From positions 6,912,501 through 6,976,500 of the forward strand of contig NZ_CP022219.1 in assembly GCF_004114915.1 (NCBI RefSeq): a stretch of DNA of 64,000 bases. The letters run 5' to 3'. Made by a program: the position numbers and the translations under genes. This DNA comes from Bradyrhizobium guangxiense. Its GTDB lineage: Bacteria; Pseudomonadota; Alphaproteobacteria; Rhizobiales; Xanthobacteraceae. This document shows positions 20,166 through 29,279 of this stretch, piece after piece (the first letter of the stretch is position 1; each line of letters begins with the position of its first letter). The notes beneath the pieces were generated by a model that was given only the letters and a program-made list of their open reading frames with translations, was not told the origin of the DNA and did not search any database.

Positions 20166-21221
20166 TTACTGCGACACGGTCTGCACCACGCTCGAGATCG
20201 GACGCGTGGTGGTGCTCGCGGTCGGCACCTTCATGTCCTTCATCAGCGCCTCGTCATATTCCGGCAGCGTCTGCAGCGTCGTCTTGGCCTTCATCTGCAC
20301 GATCTTGTAGCCGCCGGCCTTCAGCCGCGCGAGCAGCGTCGGCAGCGCGATGCCGGTATTCTTCTGGAAATCGTGCATCAGGATGATGCCCTTGCCGAGC
20401 TTGTCGAGCCGCGTCATCACCGTCTCGATGATCTTCTCCGGCGTGGCGCCCTTGCGGAAGTCGAAGGAGTCGACGTCGGTCGAGAACATCGCGACGTTGC
20501 GGGTGCCGAAATAGTTCACGATCGCCGGATTGTGCTGCAGCTGCGGGAAGCGGAAGAACGGCGCAGGGTTGGCACCGAGTGCGAATCTCACCGCGCTGAT
20601 GCCCTTCTCGACCTCGTCCTTGGCCATCTGCTCGGTCATCTTCTTGCCGTTAAGATTGACGTGCGACCAGGTATGCGTGCCCACCGTATGGCCCTGGGCC
20701 AGCACTTGGCGCAGGATCTCCGGATGATAGGTCGCGTGCTTGCCGACCGAGAAGAACAGGCCCTTGGTGCATTCGTCCGCGAGCGCCTTCAGCACCGCGG
20801 GCGTGTTCACCGGCCACGGGCCGTCGTCGAAGGTCAGCACGACCTCCTTGTCGGTGAGGAAGTCGAACTGCTTGAAATGATCGAAGCCGAAGCCGGGGCC
20901 GCCGGTGGTGTCGATCTCGACCACGCGGGAGACGCCGAGCGCATTCGGATTGGCGCAGGCCTGTCTCGGCTGAACTGGCGCGGCCGGGGCGGGGGCGGGC
21001 GCCTGGGCAACGGCCGTCGGCTTCGCCGCGATTGCCGCGGTGGTCTCGACGTCATCCCTGGCGGCGAGCTTCGCCGGTGCCGGCAATGGATCGGCGGCAC
21101 GGGCGGCAACTGTCTTGGGGGCGGCCTGGTCGGCGCGCGCGGAATAATAAAACCAACCGCCGGCGGCGATCACGACCGCCGCAACTACACTGGCCAGCAT
21201 CAGGCCCAACGCATTACGCAT
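20166..21221 (-). CDS. Polysaccharide deacetylase (NodB homology domain), secreted or anchored
   Basis: 351 aa. An N-terminal hydrophobic segment (about 5-28) acts as signal or anchor, then an Ala/Pro linker, then a carbohydrate esterase 4 domain: TFDDGPWP (motif 1, catalytic Asp and metal Asp), HTWSHVNL (motif 2, the two metal His) and RFPQLQ in place of the more usual RPPxG/RxPY. Near the end ILMHDFQKNT matches motif 5. Removes acyl groups from sugar polymers in the periplasm; the substrate is unknown. The start is MRNALGL at 21221; an upstream start at 21236 adds five residues. Confidence 0.88.
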   Translation of the reverse strand: MRNALGLMLASVVAAVVIAAGGWFYYSARADQAAPKTVAARAADPLPAPAKLAARDDVETTAAIAAKPTAVAQAPAPAPAAPVQPRQACANPNALGVSRVVEIDTTGGPGFGFDHFKQFDFLTDKEVVLTFDDGPWPVNTPAVLKALADECTKGLFFSVGKHATYHPEILRQVLAQGHTVGTHTWSHVNLNGKKMTEQMAKDEVEKGISAVRFALGANPAPFFRFPQLQHNPAIVNYFGTRNVAMFSTDVDSFDFRKGATPEKIIETVMTRLDKLGKGIILMHDFQKNTGIALPTLLARLKAGGYKIVQMKAKTTLQTLPEYDEALMKDMKVPTASTTTRPISSVVQTVSQ

Positions 21222-21474
21222 CGCTACTCTTTCCAATTACGCAACCAAACCGGCGGAATTCCCCGCGCGAGGAGCCATTAATGCGAAGTAACAGTTAACG
21301 TGACACCAACACGACGGCGGTTGTGGAGGAATTTCAGGGCGGTGCGCCAACGTGACCGACCTCACAGAGGGGGCATCTCCCGTGACCGTCATCACAGTGG
21401 AAACGGATCTGCCGGAGCATCATAGCTCCCATCAACAACGGGCCCGCTCTGCGCGGTGCCAATGGGAGCCTCAC

Positions 21475-21771
21475 ATGACCAAGTCCTTCTCCGCCAGTAT
21501 CCGCGACACCAGCCTGGCCCTCGGTTTTGCCGCCATCGTCTCGCTGGTCTCGACGACCTCGAGCTTCGCCTTCTCGGCCGAGGCGCAGCAGATGTGCACC
21601 GGCGATGCCTTCCGTCTGTGCTCGGCGGACATCCCCAACATCCCGAAGATCACGGCGTGCATGATCAAGCATCGCTCGGATCTGAGCGCCGGCTGCCGCG
21701 CGGTGATGGACAAGGACCTCGCCAAGGGCGGCGCCTCACGCAAGGTCGCCGACGCCCAGGACAGCCAGTAA
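21475..21771 (+). CDS. Small secreted four-cysteine protein
   Basis: 98 aa. Signal peptide about 1-35 (long n-region, cleavage near SFA-FSA). The mature part has one Cys-rich unit: C-x(8)-LC, then C-M-x(11)-GC, with the pattern MCTGDAFRLCS...ITACMIKHRSDLSAGCRAVM. The four cysteines probably pair in the periplasm. Similar to the Cys-rich repeat of Golgi glycoprotein-1-type domains found in many rhizobial small proteins; no function known. The start ATG 21475 is chosen over an upstream frame to 21352 because it opens the signal peptide. A shorter paralogue follows at 21939. Confidence 0.75.
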   Translation: MTKSFSASIRDTSLALGFAAIVSLVSTTSSFAFSAEAQQMCTGDAFRLCSADIPNIPKITACMIKHRSDLSAGCRAVMDKDLAKGGASRKVADAQDSQ

Positions 21772-21938
21772 GAGCGCGCACGATCATCGCGCCGGTCGGT
21801 CCCCCCTCGCGATGTGCGCCGGCGTCATGCCGAGGGCAACGCGGCGGCTCGCCTCCCGCTCGGCAATAAAGCCGTTGCAGCCTCGGGATCGTCGCACTAG
21901 CTTCGCCCGCACTCTTTTCCGGGTAGAGGCATTACGCG

Positions 21939-22151
21939 ATGACCAGATTTCTTTTCATTCTTCCTTTGCTGCTGTGCGCATCAGTCGCGTCAGCGCAGCA
22001 GCCCGGCCACGATGCCTGCGCACGCGATGTCAGCCGCTTCTGCCGCGCGGTGATGAACAATGGCGACGGCGCGGTGCTCGCCTGCCTGAAGCAAAACCGC
22101 ACCCGCCTCAGCAAAGCCTGCGACAAGGTGCTGACCGAGCACGGGCAGTGA
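21939..22151 (+). CDS. Small secreted four-cysteine protein, paralogue of the previous gene
   Basis: 70 aa. A clean signal peptide (MTRFLFILPLLLCASVASA-QQ) then ACARDVSRFCRAV, VLACLKQNRTRLSKACDKVL: the same C-x(n)-D-x-x-R-x-C, C-(M/L)-K, L-S-x-x-C spacing as the 98-aa neighbour. The mature form is only about 51 residues. Function unknown. Stops two bases before a palindromic repeat that likely ends the transcript. Confidence 0.75.
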   Translation: MTRFLFILPLLLCASVASAQQPGHDACARDVSRFCRAVMNNGDGAVLACLKQNRTRLSKACDKVLTEHGQ

Positions 22152-22153
22152 TT

Positions 22154-22257
22154 GTCATTCCGGGGCGCGCGAAGCGCGAACCCGGAATCCATCGAGCGGC
22201 AATCCGCTGAGAGAAATGGATTCCGGGCTCGCGCCTGATGGCGCGCCCCGGAATGAC
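22154..22257. repeat. Palindromic repeat, family B (GTCATTCCGG ends)
   Basis: Begins GTCATTCCGGGGCGCGC and ends with the inverse GCGCGCCCCGGAATGAC; an inner pair GGAATCCAT/ATGGATTCC makes a near-complete palindrome. It separates two converging genes. Other copies: 33884, 45880 (half), 51404, 52770. Confidence 0.85.
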
Positions 22258-22264
22258 CAGAAAC

Positions 22265-23953
22265 CTACGTGCTGCTTCCCGCCGCCGTCGCCACCACCGG
22301 CAGCACCTCGGCGCTCGCACGATCCGGCGTGTCGTCCTTCCAGCGCACCGATCCGAACGGGCGTTCCAGCATGCGGCGGATCCGCACCGGCTCGGCGCCG
22401 ATGTGGAAATCGATCGCCTGCTGATGCAGCGCGCGTTCGGACTGGGTCGAGCGGTTGCGCTGGCGCAAGTAATCGAACCAGGTCGGGCAATGATAGCGCT
22501 CGGTCCATAGTTCCGGGTCGGCGATGTCGCGGGCGATCGACCAGCCATAGGCGCCGTTGCGCTGCCGCGAGAGCTGCACGTCCTGCATCACATTGTGGAA
22601 GGCGCGCGCGTTCTCCTGGGACACCCGGTATTCGATCTCGACCACAAGCGGGCCGCTGCGCCCCGTCAGGGACAGCTTCACCTCGGGATCGGCGAGCACA
22701 TCGGCATCCTCGTTGCGGGCACCGACGCGCGGCATCGCGAGCCAGAGCCCGAGCAGCGGCGAGATCAGCATCAGGCCGGCCGCTGTCAGCAGCGCGATCT
22801 CGACGCCGGCAAAGTCGGTGAGATGGCCCCAGCCCCAGGCACCGATGGCGATGCCGCCGGAAATCGAGGCCTGGAACGCCGCGAGCGAGCGGCCCGCCAC
22901 CCAGCGCGGCGCCGAGAGCTGTACGCCGATGTTGAACAGTGCGATCGCGGCCATCCAGACCGCGCCGGCCAGCACCAGCGCCGTTGCCGTCAGCACCGGC
23001 TCCGTGCTCAGCGCGAGCGCAGCCATCGCGAACGCCATCGAGATGGTGCAGGCGCGGATCGCGGCCTCGCCGCTCATGCGCTTGCGCAATTCATGGATAT
23101 TCAGTGCGCCGACCACGGCGCCCATGCCGAAGGCGCCGAGCATGATGCCATAGGTCTGCGCGCCGCCATGCAGCAGGTCGCGCGCGACCAGCGGCATCAG
23201 CGCCATCACGGCGCCGCCGATCAGGCCCATCACCAGCGTGCGCAACAGCACGATCTTGATCGGCGGCGAATTGGTGATGTAGCGGAAGCCCGAGACCATG
23301 GCGCGATTGAGCTTTTCCCGCGGCAGCCGCGAGGGCTCGACCGAGCGGCGCCAGAGCAGCAGCACCACCAGCAGCGGCAGATAGAGAATCGCGTTGCAGG
23401 CGAAGGGGGCCACTGCGCCGAGTGCGGCGACGATGACGCCGCCGACTGCAGGGCCGAAGCTGCGCGCGATGTTGTAGCTGATGCCGTTCAACGCGACGGC
23501 CGACGGCAGCGCATCGGGCGGCACCTGCTCGCTGACCGAGGACTGCCAGGCCGGGCCGAACAGCGCGTTGCCGCTGCCGACAACGAAGCAGAAGGCCAGC
23601 AGCAATTCGGGCGTGATCAGGTTGAAGCCGGCCAGCACGGTGAGCGCGCTCGCGCCGATCAGCGCGATCGACAGCGAGATCAGCGTGACGATGCGGCGGT
23701 CATACATGTCGGCGATGGCGCCGGCCGGCATCGAGATCAGCATGATCGGCAGCATCAAGGCGGTTTGCACCAGCGCCACCTTGTCTGCCGAGGCCGCCAT
23801 CTGCGTCATTGCCCAGGCTGCGCCCACGCCCTGGATCAAGAGGCCGAGATTGGAGAGCAGGCTGGCGAGCCAGATGCGCCGGAATACGGTGTACCGCAGC
23901 GGCGCGGTGATGCCGTCGGCGGCCATTTTCTGACGGGTTGGCTGCTCGGTCAT
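22265..23953 (-). CDS. MFS transporter (EntS-like, MFS_3) with soluble C-terminal extension
   Basis: 562 aa. Twelve hydrophobic helices span about residues 20-420; the loop GAIADMYDRR is the MFS motif between TM2 and TM3. Homologues export small molecules such as siderophores. The last ~130 residues (from about 430) form a soluble domain with VEIEYRVSQENARAFHNVM and RYHCPTWFDYLRQRNRST, a known extension in this subfamily. Start MTEQPTRQK at 23953, preceded by AAGGGG. Substrate unknown. Confidence 0.88.
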   Translation of the reverse strand: MTEQPTRQKMAADGITAPLRYTVFRRIWLASLLSNLGLLIQGVGAAWAMTQMAASADKVALVQTALMLPIMLISMPAGAIADMYDRRIVTLISLSIALIGASALTVLAGFNLITPELLLAFCFVVGSGNALFGPAWQSSVSEQVPPDALPSAVALNGISYNIARSFGPAVGGVIVAALGAVAPFACNAILYLPLLVVLLLWRRSVEPSRLPREKLNRAMVSGFRYITNSPPIKIVLLRTLVMGLIGGAVMALMPLVARDLLHGGAQTYGIMLGAFGMGAVVGALNIHELRKRMSGEAAIRACTISMAFAMAALALSTEPVLTATALVLAGAVWMAAIALFNIGVQLSAPRWVAGRSLAAFQASISGGIAIGAWGWGHLTDFAGVEIALLTAAGLMLISPLLGLWLAMPRVGARNEDADVLADPEVKLSLTGRSGPLVVEIEYRVSQENARAFHNVMQDVQLSRQRNGAYGWSIARDIADPELWTERYHCPTWFDYLRQRNRSTQSERALHQQAIDFHIGAEPVRIRRMLERPFGSVRWKDDTPDRASAEVLPVVATAAGSST

Positions 23954-24100
23954 ATCCCCTTCCATATGGGCTGGCAGAGTGGTCTTCGAATGGTCTTTGG
24001 GCGATTCCGGCAAATTCAGTGATGCCCGTGAAAGTCCTTCGCTGTCCAGTGGTTAGGCCGCTATAAGCGGTGCAAAGAGGCGGTTTGCGGGGAGGAACAG

Positions 24101-25474
24101 ATGAAGGTGTCGCGACGGACGATCCTGCAGGGGGCTGCGAGCGCGCCTTTCGCAATTGCGAGCTTGCGGACGGGCGCGCTTGCCCAGACCGCGCCCGCCG
24201 CTGCGCCGAACGCCGAGCTGCCGCCGATCCTGTTCGTGCACGGCAATGGGGATTACGACGCGCTCTGGATGACGACGCTGTGGCGGATGGAGTCCAACGG
24301 CTTTGCGCGGGACCGCATGATGGCGATCAATTTCACCGATCCGGTGGCACGCAGTGACGACAAGGTCGAGCAGGCGAACCGCTCATCGACTGAGGATCAA
24401 CGCCGCGAGCTCACCGCTGCCATCGCCGAGCTCAAGCGCCGCACCGGAGCGGCCCGCGTGGCGCTGGTCGGCAGCTCGCGCGGCGGCTATGCGATCCGCA
24501 ATGTCATCAAGAACGGCGGCGCCGGCGATGTCAGCCACGCCGTCTTGTGCGGCACCCCCAATCACGGCGTGTTTGCGACCGACGACCAGCCGAACAACGA
24601 ATTCAACGGCCGCGGTACGTTCCTGCGCAGCCTGAACGAAGGCGAGAGCGAGGTGACGCCGGGAGTTGCCTTTCTCACACTGCGCAGCGACGGCATGGAC
24701 AAATACGCCCAGGCCGACGGACGTTTCATCGGCAAGCCCGGCACGCCGACCGGTGTTACCCATGAAGGGCCGGAGCTGAAGGGCGCCACCAACCTCGTGC
24801 TCGGGGCGCTCGACCACCGCGAGGTGGCGTTCCACCCGCGCGCGTTCCGCGAAATCTACAAGTTCATCGCCGGCCGCGAGCCCACACGCATCGCGATCGT
24901 GCCGGAGACGAGTGTCCGGTTGAGCGGCCTGGTCACGGGGACGCCGGGCGGCGTGTCGACCAACCGCCCGGTGGCGGGTGCAACCGTCGATATCTTCCGC
25001 GTCGATCCTGACACCGGAGAGCGCAAGGGCGGCGCGGTGTACAGCGCGAACACCGGCGCCGATGGCCGCTGGGGCCCGGCGCAGGTCGATCCCGCCTGGT
25101 CGCTCGAATTCGTGCTGACGTCACCGGGCGCGCCGATTACGCACATCTACCGCTCGCCGTTCCCGCGCTCGTCCGACGTCGTCCATCTGCGCGCTGCACG
25201 GCCGCTCGGCCCAGCCGACAAGGACGCCGGCGCGGTCGTGATCATGTCGCGGCCGCGCGGCTACTTCGGCCTGCCGCGAGACGTGGTGTTGCTGGACGGC
25301 AAGGAGCCGGCCGACGTCAAGCCGGGCGTGCCGACGGATTCGGCAGCAACATTGCGGCTTGCAGCCGGCGAGGTTGGACGTAACATCGTGGCTCAATTCG
25401 GCGAAGAACGAATTGTGGCGCGCACTTGGCCCGCACTGGAGAACAGGATTGCGATTGCCGAACTGACTTACTAG
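24101..25474 (+). CDS. Tat-exported alpha/beta hydrolase (esterase/lipase-like)
   Basis: 457 aa. Tat signal SRRTILQG with a hydrophobic core to about residue 28. The hydrolase domain (about 40-270) has PPILFVHGNGDY (oxyanion loop) and LVGSSRGGYAI with the nucleophile Ser; HPRAF near 250 may carry the catalytic His. A C-terminal part (270-457) is beta-rich with VSTNRPVAGATVDIFRV, resembling a prealbumin-like or carboxypeptidase-regulatory fold. Likely acts on an ester in the periplasm. Runs 35 bases ahead of the P450 gene. Confidence 0.8.
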   Translation: MKVSRRTILQGAASAPFAIASLRTGALAQTAPAAAPNAELPPILFVHGNGDYDALWMTTLWRMESNGFARDRMMAINFTDPVARSDDKVEQANRSSTEDQRRELTAAIAELKRRTGAARVALVGSSRGGYAIRNVIKNGGAGDVSHAVLCGTPNHGVFATDDQPNNEFNGRGTFLRSLNEGESEVTPGVAFLTLRSDGMDKYAQADGRFIGKPGTPTGVTHEGPELKGATNLVLGALDHREVAFHPRAFREIYKFIAGREPTRIAIVPETSVRLSGLVTGTPGGVSTNRPVAGATVDIFRVDPDTGERKGGAVYSANTGADGRWGPAQVDPAWSLEFVLTSPGAPITHIYRSPFPRSSDVVHLRAARPLGPADKDAGAVVIMSRPRGYFGLPRDVVLLDGKEPADVKPGVPTDSAATLRLAAGEVGRNIVAQFGEERIVARTWPALENRIAIAELTY

Positions 25475-25509
25475 CTATTGACCTGCGTCACATCTCTCGG
25501 GAGAGAGTC

Positions 25510-26880
25510 ATGAACATCGCCAGCGTGCGTCGGCCCATCATCCCTCCGGCTCCCCCGCGTGCGCCCGATGACATGTCGTTCTTCGGCCGGCTTGCCGTGA
25601 TCCGGCAGAACATGATCGCCACCTGGGGGCAGCGCGCCTACGAGGAAGACGTCATCAAGGGCCGCTTCTTTCTCCGCAACAGTTTCATCCTGAACCAGCC
25701 CGACGCGATCCGGCACGTCCTGCTCACCAATTACGAGAACTATTCGCGCACGCCGGCGGGCATCCGCATGCTGCGCCCCGTGCTGGGCGACGGTCTCCTG
25801 ATCGCGGAAGGTCATTCCTGGACGTTTCAGCGCCGCACCCTTGCGCCGGCCTTCACGCCGCGCGCCACCGCAAATCTCGTCCCGCACATGACGGCAGTGC
25901 TCGACGAGACCATCGCGAAGCTGGACGCCCGCGCAGGCGAAGACGTCGATCTGCGCGAGATCATGCAGCACATGACGCTCGAAATCGCCGGGCGCACGAT
26001 GTTCTCGTTCGGCATGGAGCGCCATGGCGCGACTTTGCGCAATTTCATCATGGAATATGCTGCCCGGCTGGGACGGCCGTATTTCCTCGACATGCTGCTG
26101 CCGGTGTCGTGGCCGAGCCCGATGGATTTCGCCCGCGCCCGTTTCCGCAAACGCTGGACCGCATTCGTCGCCACGCTGATCGCCGAGCGGCGCGAAGCCG
26201 GCAAGAAGGACGGGGCGCCGCCGCGCGATCTGTTCGACCTCATGGACGCCGCGCGCGACCCCGAGACCGGCGAGGGCTTTTCCGACGAGCAGCTCGTCGA
26301 CGAGGTCGCGACCATGATCCTCGCGGGGCACGAGACGACGGCGACGGCGCTGTTCTGGGCGCTCTATCTGCTCGCGCTCGATCCGGAGACGCAGGAGGAG
26401 GTCGCCTCCGAGACGCGCGGCGAGCATCTCGACAGCATCGCCGACATCGACCGGCAGAAGTTCACCCGCGCGGTGATCGAGGAGACCATGCGGCTCTATC
26501 CGCCGGCGTTCCTGGTCGCGCGTGCCGCGCGCGAGAAGGACAATGCGGCCGGCATCGAGATCGACAAGGGCGACATCATCATGATCGCGCCCTGGCTGCT
26601 GCACCGGCACGAGAAGCTGTGGGACCAGCCGAACGCGTTCGTTCCAAAGCGCTTCATGTCGAAGGAGGCACCCGATCGCTTCGCTTATCTGCCGTTCGGC
26701 GCGGGTCCGCGCGTCTGCATCGGCGCGCCGTTCGCGCAAGCCGAATCCGTGCTGGCGCTGGCCCGGCTGATCGGCGCGTTCCGTGTCGAGCTTGCCGATC
26801 AGGCGAGCCCCGTGGTCCCGCTCGGTGTCGTCACGACCCAGCCGGATCACTCGCCCATGTTCCGCATCACGCGTCGGTGA
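25510..26880 (+). CDS. Cytochrome P450
   Basis: 456 aa, soluble. I-helix AGHETTATAL (proton delivery), K-helix EETMR (ExxR), and heme loop PFGAGPRVCIG with the thiolate Cys. A monooxygenase or similar; substrate not predictable here. Start MNIASVRRP at 25510 with GGGAGAGAG upstream; a longer frame begins inside the previous gene. It follows the Tat hydrolase and precedes a cyclase, so an operon is possible. No ferredoxin or reductase gene nearby. Confidence 0.93.
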   Translation: MNIASVRRPIIPPAPPRAPDDMSFFGRLAVIRQNMIATWGQRAYEEDVIKGRFFLRNSFILNQPDAIRHVLLTNYENYSRTPAGIRMLRPVLGDGLLIAEGHSWTFQRRTLAPAFTPRATANLVPHMTAVLDETIAKLDARAGEDVDLREIMQHMTLEIAGRTMFSFGMERHGATLRNFIMEYAARLGRPYFLDMLLPVSWPSPMDFARARFRKRWTAFVATLIAERREAGKKDGAPPRDLFDLMDAARDPETGEGFSDEQLVDEVATMILAGHETTATALFWALYLLALDPETQEEVASETRGEHLDSIADIDRQKFTRAVIEETMRLYPPAFLVARAAREKDNAAGIEIDKGDIIMIAPWLLHRHEKLWDQPNAFVPKRFMSKEAPDRFAYLPFGAGPRVCIGAPFAQAESVLALARLIGAFRVELADQASPVVPLGVVTTQPDHSPMFRITRR

Positions 26881-26930
26881 CAGGCGATTGCCTGGACCGG
26901 CGGCGTGATCCATTTAGGTAGAGTCCCGCC

Positions 26931-28340
26931 ATGAGCGACATCCAGGCCCAGTTTTCAATTCTGAAGCAGACCGCCGATCCCGTCGTCGTGGAGGCCATCG
27001 CGCAGCTGATCGCCAACGGTCATGATCGCGAGCTCAACCGGATCAATGCGCTCGACTTTGCCGATCGTACCGGGCTCGACCAGGAGAAGGTCATTTCCGG
27101 ATTCCTGCACGCCTCGCGGCTCGGGCTGTTCGACATGAGCTGGAACGTGCTGTGTCCCGGCTGCGGCGGGGGGTTGGGCGCGCACGCGACGCTGAAGTCG
27201 TTGAAGCACGAAGACTACAATTGCGCCCTCTGCGCGGCCGGATACGAGGCGTCCGTCGACGAGATGGTCGAAGTGGCCTTCACCGTCAGTCCGCGGGTCC
27301 GCCGGATCGGTGCTCATGATCCCGACACGCTGCCGATCTGGGAGTATGTGCGGCAGATGTTCTGGAGCTCAGGCGTCGACATCAACGAGGAATCCTTTTC
27401 CCGCCTGATCAACGAAGTGACGCTCGAAGCACTCGAATTGCCCGCCGGCGATAAGGCGATCCTGTCGCTGAACTTGCCCAGCCAGTTCATCATCGTCTTC
27501 GAGCCGGTCACCCATTCCGCCCATTTCCTGGACGTTCAGGGCGAGCCGACGAGCGAGCGTCAGCAGCTTTCGATCATGTTCAACAAGCTGGAGGCGCCGA
27601 CGGGGACCACCGTGATGCGCCCCGGACCGCTGCGTCTCACGCTCGAGAACCAGTCGGGCAATCGCGTGCTGCCGTCGGTCTGGATTGCCGCGGACGCTCT
27701 GCATGAGATGATCGGCAAGCGAAAGCCGATCCTGACCGCCAAGCGGATGCTGTCCAATCAGACGTTCCGCGACGTCTTCAAGGCCGACAATCTCAACGTC
27801 GACCAGCGGCTGAAGATCACGTCGCTGACGTTTCTGTTCACCGACCTGAAGGGCTCGACGGCGCTGTATGAGCGCGTCGGCGATCTCAACGCCTTCGATC
27901 TCGTGCGGGCGCACTTCCGTGCGCTGCTGGAGATCATCGCCGCCGAGAAGGGCGCGGTTGTGAAGACGATCGGCGATGCCGTCATGGCGACCTTCGTCAG
28001 GCCCGAGCACGCCATCAACGCGGGACTGCGCATGCGTGCAGCCATGGACGAATTGAACAAGCAGCGCGGCGCCAATGACCTCGTTCTCAAGATCGGCATC
28101 CATGAAGGTCCCTGCCTTGCGGTGATGCTGAACGAGCGGCAGGATTATTTCGGCCAGACCGTCAACATCGCCGCCCGCGTGCAGAGCCTGTCGACTGCGC
28201 AGGAGATCCACATCACCGGCCCGGTGCTCGACGCACCCGCGGTTGCCGAGGTGCTGGAGCAGCGCGCGATAAAGCCGATCCAGAAACAGGCCGCGCTGCG
28301 CGGCATCGCCGACAAGATGGTGGTGTACGAGATTCCCTGA
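26931..28340 (+). CDS. Class III adenylate cyclase with DUF5939-type N-terminus
   Basis: 469 aa. The N-terminal ~290 residues match the DUF5939 style: a helical start and a zinc-ribbon-like CPGCGG...CALC at about residues 79-104. The cyclase domain (about 300-469) has FLFTDLKGSTALYERVGD and TIGDAVMATF with the two metal Asp residues, and FGQTVNIAARVQ. Cytoplasmic; probably senses something through the N-terminal part. 50 bases after the P450 stop. Confidence 0.85.
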   Translation: MSDIQAQFSILKQTADPVVVEAIAQLIANGHDRELNRINALDFADRTGLDQEKVISGFLHASRLGLFDMSWNVLCPGCGGGLGAHATLKSLKHEDYNCALCAAGYEASVDEMVEVAFTVSPRVRRIGAHDPDTLPIWEYVRQMFWSSGVDINEESFSRLINEVTLEALELPAGDKAILSLNLPSQFIIVFEPVTHSAHFLDVQGEPTSERQQLSIMFNKLEAPTGTTVMRPGPLRLTLENQSGNRVLPSVWIAADALHEMIGKRKPILTAKRMLSNQTFRDVFKADNLNVDQRLKITSLTFLFTDLKGSTALYERVGDLNAFDLVRAHFRALLEIIAAEKGAVVKTIGDAVMATFVRPEHAINAGLRMRAAMDELNKQRGANDLVLKIGIHEGPCLAVMLNERQDYFGQTVNIAARVQSLSTAQEIHITGPVLDAPAVAEVLEQRAIKPIQKQAALRGIADKMVVYEIP

Positions 28341-28370
28341 GCTTGTGGCCGGGCCGCAGCCTCAAGCTCC

Positions 28371-28398
28371 GTGATTGCGAGCGCAGCGAAGCGTGACG
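28371..28398. repeat. Partial palindromic repeat, family A (ATTGCGAG)
   Basis: GTGATTGCGAGCGCAGCGAAGC matches the left half of the repeats at 36841 and 49590; the right half is missing. Likely a decayed copy. Confidence 0.5.
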
Positions 28399-28534
28399 GC
28401 ATAAAGAATGGCCAGATTGCGTAAACGTAATGCGCGCGCGGAACTGACGCACGTTGCGCCGGTTGAGTTTCCCGCTCATATAGTACCGGTAACAGCCGCC
28501 CACCTTGCGGCGTCCTCGATCACGGTAGGACCCT

Positions 28535-29083
28535 ATGCTCGACGGCCTGCGCCAATTTATCGCCGACATTGTTGCTCCCCAAGGCGGGGATCGCGCATTC
28601 GGCGATAGCGATTATCGCCTGGCGGCGACTGCGCTGCTGGTCCATGTGGTGTCGCTGGACGGCCAGCCGAGCGCGGCCGAGCAGCGTAAGCTGCACAGCC
28701 TGATCGAAAGCCATTTCGGGCTCGATCGCGGCACCGCGGACCGTCTGATCACGGATGCCACCCAGGTCGAGGGCGAGGCGGTGGACCTCTATCACTTCAC
28801 CAGTGTCATCATGCGCTCGCTCGACGAAGAAGGCCGCAAGCGCATCGTGCAGATGATGTGGGAGCTGGTCTATGCCGACGGCCAGGTCAGCGAGTTCGAG
28901 GACAACGTGGTCTGGCGCGCCTCCGATCTGCTCGGCATATCCCAGCGCGACCGGATCGACCTCAAGCACGCCGTCGCGGAGCGCGCTGGCGGCCAGCTGA
29001 AGGACAGCGCCGTCGGTGGTTGCCCCCGCGCGAGCCGTGCCGATGCCCGGTTGTACGGATCACATGACGAAACTTTAATGTAG
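28535..29083 (+). CDS. TerB-like (tellurite-resistance TerB family) protein
   Basis: 182 aa. Two TerB/DjlA-like helical units: LAATALLVHVVSLDGQPSAAE and RKRIVQMMWELVYADGQVSEF, each with a D-G-x-x-x-x-E metal-binding-like site. It has no membrane segment. The last ~30 residues diverge from the family and are Arg/Ser-rich. The role of chromosomal single TerB proteins is unclear; no other ter genes here. Confidence 0.85.
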   Translation: MLDGLRQFIADIVAPQGGDRAFGDSDYRLAATALLVHVVSLDGQPSAAEQRKLHSLIESHFGLDRGTADRLITDATQVEGEAVDLYHFTSVIMRSLDEEGRKRIVQMMWELVYADGQVSEFEDNVVWRASDLLGISQRDRIDLKHAVAERAGGQLKDSAVGGCPRASRADARLYGSHDETLM

Positions 29084-29238
29084 CCGCCCTCCGCCCCGCC
29101 GCCGGATTTGCCGGCAAATCCACGGTTTTTCTCGCTCTCCCTGATTTCCGCTCACGCGGCCATGCTGCCAACGCAGCTTGCCTGTCGCGCATGGCTTATG
29201 CTCTCGTCCCGGAATTGCGAGGCCAAAAATCTTCACTT

Positions 29239-29276
29239 CAAGAGACTTGGACCAAGAGACTTGGCAAGAGACCTGG
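29239..29276. repeat. Three tandem-like copies of a 12-mer before the SDR start
   Basis: CAAGAGACTTGG at 29239-29250 and 29253-29264, then CAAGAGACCTGG at 29265-29276, ending three bases before the GTG start. Coding potential upstream is lost, so this looks like a recent small duplication in a leader. Confidence 0.7.
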
Positions 29277-29279
29277 ATC

